Assembly (NCBI RefSeq): GCF_000622145.1
Contig: NZ_JHWH01000022.1
Span: forward strand, 1-64,000
Length of the DNA: 64,000 bases
DNA from: Paracoccus yeei ATCC BAA-599
Lineage (GTDB): Bacteria; Pseudomonadota; Alphaproteobacteria; Rhodobacterales; Rhodobacteraceae
Reading direction: 5' to 3'
Below are positions 42,560 to 51,708 of this stretch, piece after piece; the first letter of the stretch is position 1; each line of letters opens with the position of its first letter. Position numbers and translations under genes: made by a program. The notes under the pieces are model-generated. The model was not told the origin of the DNA, ran no database searches, and worked only from the letters and a program-made list of their open reading frames with translations.

Positions 42560-43912
42560 TTACAGGTTGGTGACTTCGGCAAGGGTGGCGCCGACACGGG
42601 CGATCAGCAGGTCGATCTCGTCCTGCGAGATGCAGATCGGCGGGGCAAAGCCCAGGGTGCCGTCGTTGAAGGCGCGGAAGATGATGCCGTGGCGATAGCC
42701 GGCCTCGGCCAGGCGGGGGCCGATGCGGGCCTCGGCAGGGAATTTCGCCTTGGTCGCCTTGTCGCTGACCAGTTCGATCGCGCCCAGCAGGCCCTGGCTG
42801 CGGACATCCCCGACCAGCGGGTGATCCCGGAATTCGCGCAGCCGCTGGCCGAAATAGGCCCCGGCGCGGTGGGCGTTGTCGATCATGCCGCCGCGATAGA
42901 GCTTCAGCACCTCGAGCGCGACGGCGGCGCTGACCGGGTGGCCGGAATAGGTCAGCCCGTGGCCAAGCGCCGTGCCCTCGGGCGCCGCGTCGGCAATGAC
43001 CTGATAGACGCGATCCGCCATCAGCACCGCGCCCATCGGCGCATAGCCCGAGGTCAGGCCCTTGGCGATGGTGATGAAATCCGGGGTCAGCCCCTCGTGT
43101 TCGCAGGCCAGCATCGGGCCGGTGCGGCCAAAGCCGGTGATGACCTCGTCGACGATGAACAGGATGTCCAGTTCGCGGCAGGCCTCCTGCATGGCGCGGG
43201 CGAAGCCGGCAGGCGGCACGATCACGCCGCCCGAGCCCTGCACCGGCTCCATGATGAAGGCGGCGACGTTCTCGGCGCCCAGTTCGGCGACCTTGTCCCG
43301 AAGCGACTGCACGCAGGCCCGGATGATCGCATTGCCGTCGGGGCCGGCCGGGTGGCGATAGGGGTTGGGGGACGGGATATGGTGCTGCCAGGGGCCGGGC
43401 ACGTCGAAGCCCGTGTGGAACAGCGGCAGCGCGGTCAGCCCCGAGCCGGTGGTGGACGAGCCGTGATAGCCCGATTCCAGGGCGATGAAATGCTTTTTCG
43501 TCTGGCGGCCGCGCGCGTTCCAGAAATAGCGCACCAGACGGATCACCGAATCGACCGCGTCCGAGCCGCCCAGCGTGAAGAACACATGGTCCACCCCTTC
43601 GGGCGCCAGTTCGGCCAGTTCGGCGGCCAGCCGGATCGCCGGTTCGCTGCCGAAATGGAAATAGCCCGTGGCATAGGGCAGGCGCATCATCTGTTCGGCG
43701 GCCGCATCGACAATGCTTTTGTGCCCATAGCCCGCATTGACGCACCACAGCCCGGCGAACCCGTCAAGCAGTTGCCGCCCCTCGCTGTCGGTCAGGTAGC
43801 AGCCCTTCGCGGATTGAAGGACGGTGACGCCTTTCCGCTCGTGCTCTCGCAGCGAAACAACGGGGTGGATCAGATGGGCCCGGTCGAGGGCCTGGAGCGA
43901 ATTGGCGAGCAT
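42560..43912 (-). CDS. Class III (omega) aminotransferase
   Basis: A 450-residue PLP-dependent aminotransferase of the omega-amino acid:pyruvate or polyamine group. Markers are LLDGFAGLWCVNAGYGHKSI, the cofactor segment SDAVDSVIRLVRYFWNARGR, LDILFIVDEVITGFGRTG and the PLP lysine in ITIAKGLTSGYAPMGAV. The ATG at 43912 follows AAGGG. Its neighbours (PuuB-like oxidase, succinate-semialdehyde dehydrogenase) suggest putrescine, beta-alanine or GABA-type substrates; this is inference. A site with GCATGACAATT lies about 90 bases upstream. Confidence 0.92.
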   Translation of the reverse strand: MLANSLQALDRAHLIHPVVSLREHERKGVTVLQSAKGCYLTDSEGRQLLDGFAGLWCVNAGYGHKSIVDAAAEQMMRLPYATGYFHFGSEPAIRLAAELAELAPEGVDHVFFTLGGSDAVDSVIRLVRYFWNARGRQTKKHFIALESGYHGSSTTGSGLTALPLFHTGFDVPGPWQHHIPSPNPYRHPAGPDGNAIIRACVQSLRDKVAELGAENVAAFIMEPVQGSGGVIVPPAGFARAMQEACRELDILFIVDEVITGFGRTGPMLACEHEGLTPDFITIAKGLTSGYAPMGAVLMADRVYQVIADAAPEGTALGHGLTYSGHPVSAAVALEVLKLYRGGMIDNAHRAGAYFGQRLREFRDHPLVGDVRSQGLLGAIELVSDKATKAKFPAEARIGPRLAEAGYRHGIIFRAFNDGTLGFAPPICISQDEIDLLIARVGATLAEVTNL

Positions 43913-44000
43913 CGGATGTCCCTTCTTGCGCTGCGGATGTCCCGAGAAATAGCGGGGCGTCGGGGATGTTTTTCCCTTAATCGCCCCAAGTCCCGACATC

Positions 44001-44011
44001 GCATGACAATT
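44001..44011. promoter_or_regulatory. Operator-like half site GCATGACAATT upstream of the aminotransferase gene
   Basis: The 11-base sequence is identical to part of operator B (49050-49060) and its core ATGACAATT recurs in operator D (51574-51582). The right half of the palindrome is not conserved here, so the site would be weaker. Confidence 0.4.
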
Positions 44012-44035
44012 ACGCCCGCAATGCGGCAGGAAATG

Positions 44036-45013
44036 TCAGGGCAGCCGTGGACTTGCGCCCTGCGGGACCGACTCGCCGGAACGGGTGGGCGCCGCCCTGC
44101 CCTGCGCTGAACCGTCCCGCGCCGCCTGGACCTGAGCGCAGGTGCGTTTCCAGAGTTCCAGATAGGCGTCGCGGGTCATGTAGGCGGCGTGCGCGGTCAG
44201 GGTCACGTCGTCGCGGGCCAGCAGCGGGTCGTCGGGGGCCACCGGCTCGGCGTCGAACACGTCGGTCGCCAGATGGCCGACCTGGCCGCTGTCCAGGGCG
44301 GCGGTCAGCGCGGCGGGGTCGATCAGCTGCGACCGGGCGGTGTTGACCAGCAGAAAGCCCGGCGCAGGCAGGGCCAGCCGGGCCGCGTCCAGAAAGCCGC
44401 GCGTCGCCTGGTTCAGGGCCAGGTGCAGGGACACGACATCGGCGCCGCGCAGCGCCTCCTCCGGGTCCGGGCAATAATGCGGATGGTCCAGCGCGCTGCG
44501 GTTCCAGCCCGCGACCGTCATGCCGAAGGCGGCGCAGCGTTCGGCGAAGGCCCGCCCGATGCCGCCCAGACCCAGCACCGCCACCTTGCGGCCCGCCAGC
44601 TGCAGCCCGCCGCGCGGCTGCCAGAGGCCGGCGCGGATCTCGCGGTCCATCCGCGCGATGCGGCGCGCGCCCGCCATCATCAGGGCGAAGGCATGTTCCG
44701 CCACCGCGACCGAGCCGTAGCCCGGCGTGGTCAGCACCGCGACCCCGTGCCGGGCGGCCAGCGCGGCATCGACATAGGTCCCGGCCCCGGTGCCCATGAA
44801 GACGATGGCCCGCAGGCCCGGCGCCCGGGCAAAGACCGCATCCGGGATCACCGTATGTTCGACCATCAGCACCTGGGCGTCCTGCGCCATGGCCAGGATC
44901 GCGGCCGCGTCCGGGTCGCCGCGATGGATGCGCACGCCCGGCGGGACAGGGGCCGCGCCCGCGTCGAACAGCGCGGCCAGTTCCGGGGTGCAGTCGATGA
45001 ACCAGGCCTTCAT
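44036..45013 (-). CDS. D-isomer-specific 2-hydroxyacid dehydrogenase
   Basis: A 325-residue NAD(P)H-dependent dehydrogenase. The Rossmann motif is in VAVLGLGGIGRAFAERCAAF; the catalytic arginine in LLVNTARSQLIDPAAL, the Asp/Glu pair around TDVFDAEPV and the active-site His in LTAHAAYMT are present. The last 25 residues after the catalytic domain look unstructured. It is divergent from the FAD oxidoreductase at 45187, with 173 bases between. Glyoxylate, hydroxypyruvate or phosphoglycerate-like substrates are possible. Confidence 0.92.
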   Translation of the reverse strand: MKAWFIDCTPELAALFDAGAAPVPPGVRIHRGDPDAAAILAMAQDAQVLMVEHTVIPDAVFARAPGLRAIVFMGTGAGTYVDAALAARHGVAVLTTPGYGSVAVAEHAFALMMAGARRIARMDREIRAGLWQPRGGLQLAGRKVAVLGLGGIGRAFAERCAAFGMTVAGWNRSALDHPHYCPDPEEALRGADVVSLHLALNQATRGFLDAARLALPAPGFLLVNTARSQLIDPAALTAALDSGQVGHLATDVFDAEPVAPDDPLLARDDVTLTAHAAYMTRDAYLELWKRTCAQVQAARDGSAQGRAAPTRSGESVPQGASPRLP

Positions 45014-45186
45014 GCGTGATCTCCCCGCGCGTTTTCCCTTGTCCGTCCAGACTAGGCCAGTCCTGCGACAGATTCCGTCGACCTGATCCCCGCGCGCGAC
45101 AGCATGCGTCGCAAGTGCGGGAATGTTTGCTACAAAAACCCGCCGCCTTCGGCGTAAACCGGGCTGGCAACGGACAGGGGAACGAC

Positions 45187-46371
45187 ATGCCCAATACTGC
45201 GGATTTCATCGTGATCGGCGGCGGGATCGCCGGCGCTTCGGTGGCCTATGAGCTGCTGCCGCATGGCAGCGTGATCGTGCTGGAGCAGGAAAGCGCGCTC
45301 GGCTATCACTCGACCGGCCGTTCCGCCGCCGTCATGTCCGAGAACTACGGCCCCCGGCTGTGGAGCCGCCTGGTCAGCGCCACCCGCGGCTTTCTGGAAA
45401 ACCCGCCCGAAGGCTTTGCCACCGCGCCGCTGGTCACCGACCGGGGCGCGCTGTTCCTGGCCCAGGCGCATGAGACGGAGCAGCTTCAGGCGCAATACGA
45501 CGACCTGATCGCGCGCGGCGCCAGGGTCGAGCTGGTCGCGGCCGCCGATGCGCTGCGCTGGTGCGAGGTGCTGCGGGCCGAGAAATACGCCACCGCCATG
45601 TACGAGCCCGACTGCAAGGACGTGGACACGAACGAGCTGATGATGGGCTATCAGCGCGGCATCCGCGCGGCGGGCGGCGCGGTCGTGACCGGCGCGCGGG
45701 TGACCGCGATCCGCCGCGACGCGGGGGGCTGGCAGGTCGAGACGACCGCCGGCGCCTTCCAGGGCGGCGTGGTGGTGAACGCCGCCGGCGGCTGGGTGCA
45801 GCAGGTGGCCGAGATGGCGGGCCTGGGCTATCGCAACGTGGTGCCGTTCCGCCGCACCGCCGTCACCTTCGACGCGCCGGCGGGCAGCAACCTGCACCAT
45901 TGGCCGATGACCTTCGACGTGGCCGAGACCTTCTATTTCAAGCCCGAGGCGGGCAAGGTCATGGTCTCGCCCGTGGACATGGCCCGGTCCGAGCCCTGCG
46001 ACGCCCAGGCCGACGAGATGGAGGTCGCCATCGCCATCGACCGGATCGAGACCTTCACCACCATGACCGTGCCGCGCCTTTCGCACAAATGGGGCGGCCT
46101 GCGCACCTTCGCCCCCGACCACGAGCCGGTGATCGGCCCCGATCCGCAGGACGCGGGCTTCGTCTGGCTGGCCGGCCAGGGCGGCAACGGGGTCATGGCC
46201 AGCGCCGCCGCGGCGCGGCTTGCGGCCGCGCTGGCGGTGGGCGCCGGCATCCCCGCCGACATCGCCGCCCTGGGGATCACCGAAGACGCGATCTCGCCCG
46301 GCCGCGACTGCGTGCTGGCCAAAGACGACGTGCACGTCGGATCGGCCGAAGCAATCTACGGCGCAGAGTGA
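45187..46371 (+). CDS. FAD-dependent oxidoreductase, DAO (glycine/D-amino acid oxidase) family
   Basis: A 394-residue flavoprotein. The dinucleotide motif is at the N-terminus (ADFIVIGGGIAGASVAYELL), the flavin-contact segment is STGRSAAVMSENYGP, and the C-terminal FAD region is VWLAGQGGNGVMASAAAARL. The family oxidises secondary or D-amines such as sarcosine, D-amino acids or glycine. AGGGGA precedes the ATG at 45187. It is a single plus-strand gene with its own terminator. The substrate is uncertain. Confidence 0.92.
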   Translation: MPNTADFIVIGGGIAGASVAYELLPHGSVIVLEQESALGYHSTGRSAAVMSENYGPRLWSRLVSATRGFLENPPEGFATAPLVTDRGALFLAQAHETEQLQAQYDDLIARGARVELVAAADALRWCEVLRAEKYATAMYEPDCKDVDTNELMMGYQRGIRAAGGAVVTGARVTAIRRDAGGWQVETTAGAFQGGVVVNAAGGWVQQVAEMAGLGYRNVVPFRRTAVTFDAPAGSNLHHWPMTFDVAETFYFKPEAGKVMVSPVDMARSEPCDAQADEMEVAIAIDRIETFTTMTVPRLSHKWGGLRTFAPDHEPVIGPDPQDAGFVWLAGQGGNGVMASAAAARLAAALAVGAGIPADIAALGITEDAISPGRDCVLAKDDVHVGSAEAIYGAE

Positions 46372-46422
46372 AGCAGCGCAGGGGGTTCGTCCCCGGCGGT
46401 GTCTTCCGTCTGCAACAAGAAA

Positions 46423-46450
46423 GGCGGCGCTTGCGGCGCCGCCCTTTTTT
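46423..46450 (+). terminator. Terminator after the DAO-family gene
   Basis: GGCGGCGC (46423-46430) pairs with GCGCCGCC (46436-46443), and a run of six T follows at 46445-46450. It would also serve as a block to the convergent minus-strand genes. Confidence 0.85.
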
Positions 46451-46480
46451 GCTGTGCGGATTTCTGCTGTGCGGCGCGGC

Positions 46481-47785
46481 CTACCGGCCGATCGCGTCCA
46501 GGAACTGATACCATCCGGCGACCATGCGCACGGCGGGTTCGCGGACCCCGTACATCGGCACCTGCTTCAGCGGGGTCGCGGTAATCAGGCCCAGGTCCGG
46601 CTTTTCCCCGGCAACCACCGCCGCCACGTATTTCCCGATGGCCGAGGACATGGCGACGCCGGTGCCGTTGTAGCCCATGGCGTAGACCGTCTTGTCGTCC
46701 AGCCGGCCCAGATGCGGGATGCTGTCCAGCGTCAGCGCCACCAGCCCCGACCAGCGATGCGTGATCCGCTTGCCCTCAAGCTGCGGGAACTGCCGGAACA
46801 TCGCGCGGCGCAGCGCCTCGAAGGCGGATTCCGAATCCTCCTTGCCGAAGGCGCCGCGGCCGCCATACATCAGCCGGTTGTCGACCTTGCGGAACCAGCG
46901 CATCATGCGGCGCGTCTCGGCATAGCTGCGGCCTTCGGTGAACAGGCTGTCGGCCACCGACTGCTCCAGCGGCTCGCTGACGATCATGGCCGACCGGAAC
47001 GGCACGATGGCCTTGCGCACGCCCCCGGTCGCCGGGGTCAGTTCGTTATAGCCGTCGGTGCCGATGACCATCTGGCCCGCGTTGATGGTGCGTTTCGGCG
47101 TTTCCAGGATCACGCGGCCGCCCGACTGATGCGTCTTGAGCACCGGCGAGTTCTGATAGATCGAGACCCCGTCCCGCATCACCCCGTTCGCCATGCCGAA
47201 GACCAGGTTCAGCGGGTGCAGCGTGCCCCCGAACGAGGTCAGCATGCCGCCCACGAAATCGCGCGAGCTGGTTTCGGCATGGACCTCCTCGGCACTGACC
47301 AGCCGGTTGGTGGTGTCGCCCAGGTTGATGCGCATCCACTCGATCTCTTTTTCGATCTTGCGCATGTAGCTGTGCGTATGCGCGCACAAGAGCCAGCCGC
47401 CCTGGCGGTAATCGGCGGCCTCGATGCCGTAATCCTCGACCAGTTCGTTCAGATGCTCGACCGTCTCGCGGCCCAGGGCGTGCATCCGGCGCGCGGCCTC
47501 CAGCCCGTGGATGCGGGCGATCTCGGGATAGGTGATGCGGTATTTGGCGGAAACGACGCCGCCGTTGCGGCCGCTGCATCCCCAGCCGATGGCGTTGGCC
47601 TCCAGGATGGCGCAGGACAGCCCGCGTTTCGCCAGGTAGCGGGCGGTGGAGAGGCCCGTGAAGCCGCCGCCGATGATGGCGACATCGTACTGCCTGGACC
47701 CGCGCAGTTCGGGCGCCTGGGGCCGGTTGACGGCCGTGGCCTGCCAGAACGAGCGGACATCGGCAATCGGCAGGGATTGGGACAT
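46481..47785 (-). CDS. FAD-dependent oxidoreductase, PuuB-like
   Basis: A 434-residue DAO-family flavoprotein closest in style to gamma-glutamylputrescine oxidase: SFWQATAVNRPQAPELRGSR, then the FAD motif VAIIGGGFTGLSTARYLAKR and ANAIGWGCSGRNGGVVSAKY; the C-terminus has HRWSGLVALTLDSIPHLGRL and MGYNGTGVAMSSAIGKYVAA. Such enzymes release an aldehyde and H2O2 from secondary amines. The start at 47785 is the ATG before SQSLPIADV. The cupin gene lies 98 bases upstream on the same strand. No gamma-glutamylputrescine synthetase gene is in the window, so the substrate may be another amine. Confidence 0.9.
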   Translation of the reverse strand: MSQSLPIADVRSFWQATAVNRPQAPELRGSRQYDVAIIGGGFTGLSTARYLAKRGLSCAILEANAIGWGCSGRNGGVVSAKYRITYPEIARIHGLEAARRMHALGRETVEHLNELVEDYGIEAADYRQGGWLLCAHTHSYMRKIEKEIEWMRINLGDTTNRLVSAEEVHAETSSRDFVGGMLTSFGGTLHPLNLVFGMANGVMRDGVSIYQNSPVLKTHQSGGRVILETPKRTINAGQMVIGTDGYNELTPATGGVRKAIVPFRSAMIVSEPLEQSVADSLFTEGRSYAETRRMMRWFRKVDNRLMYGGRGAFGKEDSESAFEALRRAMFRQFPQLEGKRITHRWSGLVALTLDSIPHLGRLDDKTVYAMGYNGTGVAMSSAIGKYVAAVVAGEKPDLGLITATPLKQVPMYGVREPAVRMVAGWYQFLDAIGR

Positions 47786-47883
47786 GATCTGTCTTTCGTT
47801 TCCAGGGTTGAAATGACCGGCGCGGGCAAAGGGCAGATGCCCCTGCCCGCGCGGCTGGACTTGTCCGGGTCGGACCCAAGGCC

Positions 47884-48237
47884 CTAGGACACGATGACCC
47901 ACAGCTTGCGCACCGTCTCGATGGTGCGCCAGGTGCCGACGAAGCCGGGGCGCATGATGAAGGTGTCGCCCGCCGTCAGGCGCCGCGTCTCGCCGCCGTC
48001 CTCGGTCAGTTCGACCACGCCCGACAGGACGTGGCAGAACTCCCAGGTCTCGCCCTTGATCGAGCGGGTGGCGCCGGGGCTCGCTTCCCAGACGCCGCTG
48101 CGGATGCGGCCGCCGTCGACCACGTCCTGTTCCCAGGTCTTGTAGCGGGGATCGCCCTCGACCAACCGGTCGGGCGCGGCTTGCGACAGTTCGGGCGTGC
48201 CGAGGTTTTCCAGGTCGAACACGATCATCTGCGACAT
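47884..48237 (-). CDS. Cupin domain protein (DUF861/cupin_3 type)
   Basis: A 117-residue single-domain cupin with RSIKGETWEFCHVLSGVVEL and AGDTFIMRPGFVGTWRTIET, typical of the group often found beside amine-oxidising flavoproteins. Some relatives resemble (S)-ureidoglycine aminohydrolase, but only one cupin domain is present. Canonical histidine ligands are mostly lacking, so metal binding is doubtful. It is placed between the PuuB-like and HAD genes, 12 bases from the latter, and is presumably cotranscribed with both. Confidence 0.9.
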   Translation of the reverse strand: MSQMIVFDLENLGTPELSQAAPDRLVEGDPRYKTWEQDVVDGGRIRSGVWEASPGATRSIKGETWEFCHVLSGVVELTEDGGETRRLTAGDTFIMRPGFVGTWRTIETVRKLWVIVS

Positions 48238-48249
48238 GGCGAGGGCCTC

Positions 48250-48966
48250 TTACTTGCCGGCTTCGACGGCTTCGACCAGTTCGGCGATCGAGGCGAAGTG
48301 ATAGTCCGGCACCGCCGCGTCAGCGACCGCGGGCGAGCCGCCATAGCCTTCCAGACCCTTGCGCCGCTCGATCCAGGCGACCTGGATGCCCAGTTTCTTG
48401 GCCACGCGGATGTCGTGGAACTGGCTTTGCGCGACGTGTAGATAGTCCTTCAGGCGGAAGCCCAGGTGGCTGTTGCGGCCGCGGACATAGGAGAACACCT
48501 GCGGATCGGGCTTGCAGACCTCGACATCCTCGGCCGTCACCTTGTCGTCGAAGGGGTGATCCAGCGTGGCCGAGAACTGCTCATAGGCCCAGTTGTCGGC
48601 ATTGGTCAGCGCGACCAGGCGGAAGCGCTTGCGCAGCGCCTTCATGCCCTCGACCGCATCCGGGAAGGCCGGCCAGTCGGTCATCGACCGGCGCAGGCCG
48701 TCCAGGTGGTCGTCGTCGATCGGCAGGCCGTATTTGGTGGCGATGGTGCGATAGACCTCGGGCAGCATCCAGGTGAAGGGGATGCCGGGGGTCAGGTGGT
48801 GCTGTTCGTCCTCGGCATCAGCGAATTCGGTCAGGATCCTGGCGTCCTCGATCTCGACGCCGGCCTTGTCGAAGATCGGGCGGAAGAAGTTGATGACGCC
48901 GGCTTCGAAGTCGACAAGCGTGCCGACGACGTCGAAGGTCAGGATTTTGCGGTCGGTCAGGGCCAT
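48250..48966 (-). CDS. HAD hydrolase, haloacid-dehalogenase-like (second copy)
   Basis: A 238-residue HAD protein with nucleophile Asp12 in LTFDVVGTLVDFE, motif II in LVALTNADNWAYEQF and the motif III lysine in VEVCKPDPQVFSYV, followed by LHVAQSQFHDIRVAKKLGI. It parallels the HAD gene at 41828 in architecture, but the sequences differ clearly, so recent duplication is unlikely. It heads the HAD-cupin-PuuB-like set. The start lies opposite the LysR gene, with operator B in between. Confidence 0.9.
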   Translation of the reverse strand: MALTDRKILTFDVVGTLVDFEAGVINFFRPIFDKAGVEIEDARILTEFADAEDEQHHLTPGIPFTWMLPEVYRTIATKYGLPIDDDHLDGLRRSMTDWPAFPDAVEGMKALRKRFRLVALTNADNWAYEQFSATLDHPFDDKVTAEDVEVCKPDPQVFSYVRGRNSHLGFRLKDYLHVAQSQFHDIRVAKKLGIQVAWIERRKGLEGYGGSPAVADAAVPDYHFASIAELVEAVEAGK

Positions 48967-49031
48967 GGTGTCTCTCCCCCTAGGGCAACTGGATGGCGTC
49001 GGTTTAGCCCGGATCGCCCGATCTCCGAACT

Positions 49032-49068
49032 GACATGATTTCATCGACCGCATGACAATTTGGCATGG
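49032..49068. promoter_or_regulatory. Operator B: GACATGATTTCATCG plus ATGACAATTTGGCAT
   Basis: It aligns without gaps with operator A (28 of 37 positions by my count). It lies in the 197-base gap between the divergent HAD gene (48966) and LysR gene (49164), 66 and 96 bases from their starts. Both divergent units could be controlled from it. Confidence 0.6.
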
Positions 49069-49163
49069 CACTTTGCACGGCAGGCGGGTTATATGCGGCC
49101 GTCCCGACATGACGAAGGTGCCGAGCGTCCCGGCGACCACGCATTCCTGTCACAGGAGGCCGA

Positions 49164-50027
49164 ATGATGCGGTTGGACATCGAATCCCTGCGCGCCTTCA
49201 AGGCGGTGCTGGACCATGGCGGCGTGACCCGCGCGGCCAAGGCGCTGAACCTGACGCAGTCGGCGGTCAGCCACAAGATCACCCGGCTGGAAAGCCGGCT
49301 TGGCCGACCGATCCTGATGAAGGGCGAACACGGCATGGTGCCGACCTCGGACGGCCAGGGGCTGCTGCATTACGCCGAACGCCTGATCTCGCTGCATGAC
49401 GAGGCGGCGGCGCATTTCCAGTCTTCGGACCTGACCGGGCAGATCCGGCTGGGCGCGACCGAGGACGCCACCAGCGCGGAACTGGCCAAGGTGCTGGGCC
49501 GGTTCGGCCGCGTGCATCCCAACGTCTCGTTGTATGCGCGGGTGGCGCAAAGCCTGATGCTGAACTTCTGGCTGAGCACGGGCGAGATCGACATGGCGAT
49601 CCTGCAGACCTTCACCAAGGACATGGAGCCGGACGACATCGAGCTGTGGCGCGAGGACCTGATCTGGGTGCGCAGCGTCGATCACCCGCCGCAGCTGGGA
49701 GAAATCATTCCCTTCGTGTCCTTCGACAGCAATTCCTTCTACAAGCTGGCGGCGATGCGGCACCTGTCGGCGGTCGGGCGCACGTTGCGGGTGGTGCTGG
49801 AATGTCCGGGCAAGGAGGGCGTGCGCGCCGGCATCAAAAGCGGCTTCGGCATCGGCCTGCTGGGGCGCAGCAACCTTGAGGAGGGGCTGACCGAACTGCA
49901 TTCCGACCTGCCGGCGATGCCCTCGGTCTCGCATGTGCTGCGCAGTCGGGCGGCGCTGCCCTCGCGGCTGGAACGCAATTTCGCCGATGCCGTGCTTCTG
50001 GAAATGAAGCAGGACATCGGCAATTAG
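49164..50027 (+). CDS. LysR family transcriptional regulator
   Basis: A 287-residue regulator. The N-terminal winged helix is standard (LDIESLRAFKAVLDHGGVTR, then LNLTQSAVSHKITRLESRLG), followed by the effector domain from about residue 90 (GQIRLGATEDATSAELAKVL). It is divergent from the HAD-cupin-oxidase unit, the classical arrangement for a LysR activator of the neighbouring operon. Two ATG codons stand in tandem at 49164. A terminator follows directly and separates it from the convergent MFS gene. Confidence 0.94.
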   Translation: MMRLDIESLRAFKAVLDHGGVTRAAKALNLTQSAVSHKITRLESRLGRPILMKGEHGMVPTSDGQGLLHYAERLISLHDEAAAHFQSSDLTGQIRLGATEDATSAELAKVLGRFGRVHPNVSLYARVAQSLMLNFWLSTGEIDMAILQTFTKDMEPDDIELWREDLIWVRSVDHPPQLGEIIPFVSFDSNSFYKLAAMRHLSAVGRTLRVVLECPGKEGVRAGIKSGFGIGLLGRSNLEEGLTELHSDLPAMPSVSHVLRSRAALPSRLERNFADAVLLEMKQDIGN

Positions 50028-50034
50028 GATGGTT

Positions 50035-50070
50035 CGGCCGCGCCATGATGGCGCGGCGCGGCCGGTTTTT
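50035..50070 (+). terminator. Terminator after the LysR gene
   Basis: CGGCCGCGCC (50035-50044) pairs perfectly with GGCGCGGCCG (50055-50064), followed by five T at 50066-50070. An alternative hairpin, CCGCGCCA-TGA-TGGCGCGG, is also possible. Confidence 0.8.
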
Positions 50071-51376
50071 ATTGCAGTTGCGCGCGCTTGGTTTCCGGCG
50101 CCCAGACCAGAGACACCACCAGCCCCAGCAGCGGGAAGGCCGCCATGATAAGCAGCGTGGCGGAAACGCCATAGGCCTGCATCGTCACCGGCAGAAGATA
50201 GGTCGCGGCCGCTGCCGAAATGCGCGAGAATGCCGCGGCAAAGCCGACGCCGGTGGACCGAATGCGGGTCTCGAAAATCTCGGAGGGATAGACGAACTGC
50301 ATGTTGTTCGCGGCCGGGGCGATGAACATGTAGCCGGCAAACAGCGTCACGATCAGCCAGGTCGGCGCATCGGGCAGCAGGCCCAGCAAAAGCAGCACGG
50401 CAAACATGATGGCGAAGGTCCAGATCACGAAATGCCGGCGCGTCAGCCAATGCAGCAGCCAAAGCCCGAATACCGCGCCCACTATCTGCAAGCCGTTCAG
50501 GAGGATGTCGACGGTCACGCCGCTGTCGATGCCCAGCGACCGGAAAACCGGCATGGCGAAGGTGAAGATCGCAAAGAACGGACCGATCTGGCAGAACCAG
50601 AACAGGCCGGCATAAAGATGCGCGCGCCAGTTCTTGTGCCGGAACAGTTCCGCAGGCGAGGGATGGGATTGTTCGAGCGTCAGCGCCGGGATGGTATGGC
50701 CGGGGCCGAAATGGCGGCGCACGATCGCTTCGGCCTCGGCCTCGCGGCCGCGCGCCTTCAGCCACATCGGGCTTTCGGGCAGGCCCAGCCGCAACAGGAA
50801 GGTGATGCCGGCCGGAATGGCGCTGCTGGCCAGAAGCATCCGCCAATCGCTGCCATCGTACAAAATCCCCACGATAAAGGCGACGCTGAACCCGGCCTGC
50901 CAGGCCAGCGCGAAGCTGCCCAGCAGCACACCGCGCCCACGCCGGCGCGAGAATTCCGCCAGCACCGCCGTGCCCACGGCATATTCGACACCGATCGCCA
51001 GACCCAGCGCCAGGCGCAGCGCCACCAGCTGCCACATCTCCTGCACGAAATACTGCAGCACCGACAGGATGACGAATGCGGCCAGGTTCCAGGCAAAGAC
51101 CGGGCGGCGTCCATAGCGGTCGGCGAGATTGCCGAAGATCATCCCGCCGATAAAGACACCGATCAGGGCGCTGGCGGCGATCAGCCCCTGGTTCAGCCCC
51201 GACAGATGCAATTCAGCGCTGGCAAGCGTCAGCGAGGGGCCGATGATGCCCAGAACATATCCGTCCAGAACCGCGCCGCCCATGATGGCGGCCGCGGCCA
51301 TGACATGGATCTTCTTCAGCGGCGCCAGATCCAATGCAGATGGATCGGCGCCGTTCTGGCTTTCAGTCAGAATCAT
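50069..51376 (-). CDS. MFS transporter, sugar/aromatic-acid symporter type
   Basis: A 435-residue major facilitator with twelve predicted spans. The signature loop FGNLADRYGRRPVFAWNLAA (between spans 2 and 3) and the matching second-half text are conserved, as is LGLPESPMWLKARGREAEAE in the middle loop. The early DGYVLGIIGPSL segment points to the acid symporter or sugar-porter branches. GGGAGGAG lies just before the ATG at 51376. A probable operator palindrome is about 200 bases upstream. The substrate is unknown; an organic acid or amine of the local catabolic block is likely. Confidence 0.92.
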   Translation of the reverse strand: MILTESQNGADPSALDLAPLKKIHVMAAAAIMGGAVLDGYVLGIIGPSLTLASAELHLSGLNQGLIAASALIGVFIGGMIFGNLADRYGRRPVFAWNLAAFVILSVLQYFVQEMWQLVALRLALGLAIGVEYAVGTAVLAEFSRRRGRGVLLGSFALAWQAGFSVAFIVGILYDGSDWRMLLASSAIPAGITFLLRLGLPESPMWLKARGREAEAEAIVRRHFGPGHTIPALTLEQSHPSPAELFRHKNWRAHLYAGLFWFCQIGPFFAIFTFAMPVFRSLGIDSGVTVDILLNGLQIVGAVFGLWLLHWLTRRHFVIWTFAIMFAVLLLLGLLPDAPTWLIVTLFAGYMFIAPAANNMQFVYPSEIFETRIRSTGVGFAAAFSRISAAAATYLLPVTMQAYGVSATLLIMAAFPLLGLVVSLVWAPETKRAQLQ

Positions 51377-51708
51377 GAATCTCCTCCCAGAGATTGACAG
51401 GAATGCAGCCCATGGCTGGAAGCAGCCGTCGTTGCCGGGCAACCTCATCGCGGACGTGAGGGCGAAGGTGTGCAACCTGCTGCGTATCTTTCGAAGGATG
51501 CTGCGCCGGAGCGTTCCGGGCGCGCTGTCCCACGCGATGCGCAAGCCCTATCATTCCGGGAAGGCCCCGGCGAATGACAATTGGTCATCGAAACCATCGG
51601 GAATTTCGATCCCCCGGCCGCTTCGCGATACCTGTGAAAAAGCGGGCTCTGTCCATGCCGGGACGAGCCGCTGTTGTATCCAGTCGTGGTCCTGATTTTC
51701 GGCTTCAG
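51377..51708. other. Gap upstream of the MFS gene
   Basis: No gene was found in this stretch of just over 300 bases. It includes a possible operator at 51574-51588. An uninterrupted minus-strand frame runs across 51551-51769, but its product has no recognisable feature and no ribosome-binding site. Confidence 0.55.
51574..51588. promoter_or_regulatory. Operator D: ATGAC-AATTG-GTCAT
   Basis: A perfect 5-5-5 inverted repeat of the same type as operators A and B, 198 bases upstream of the MFS start codon. The first nine bases, ATGACAATT, are identical to those of operator B and of the half site at 44002. Confidence 0.5.

Noticed and set aside
44010-45209. An Arg/Gly-rich minus-strand frame overlapping the D-2-hydroxyacid dehydrogenase gene
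   Set aside because: It is a shifted reading of the same gene with no domain of its own.
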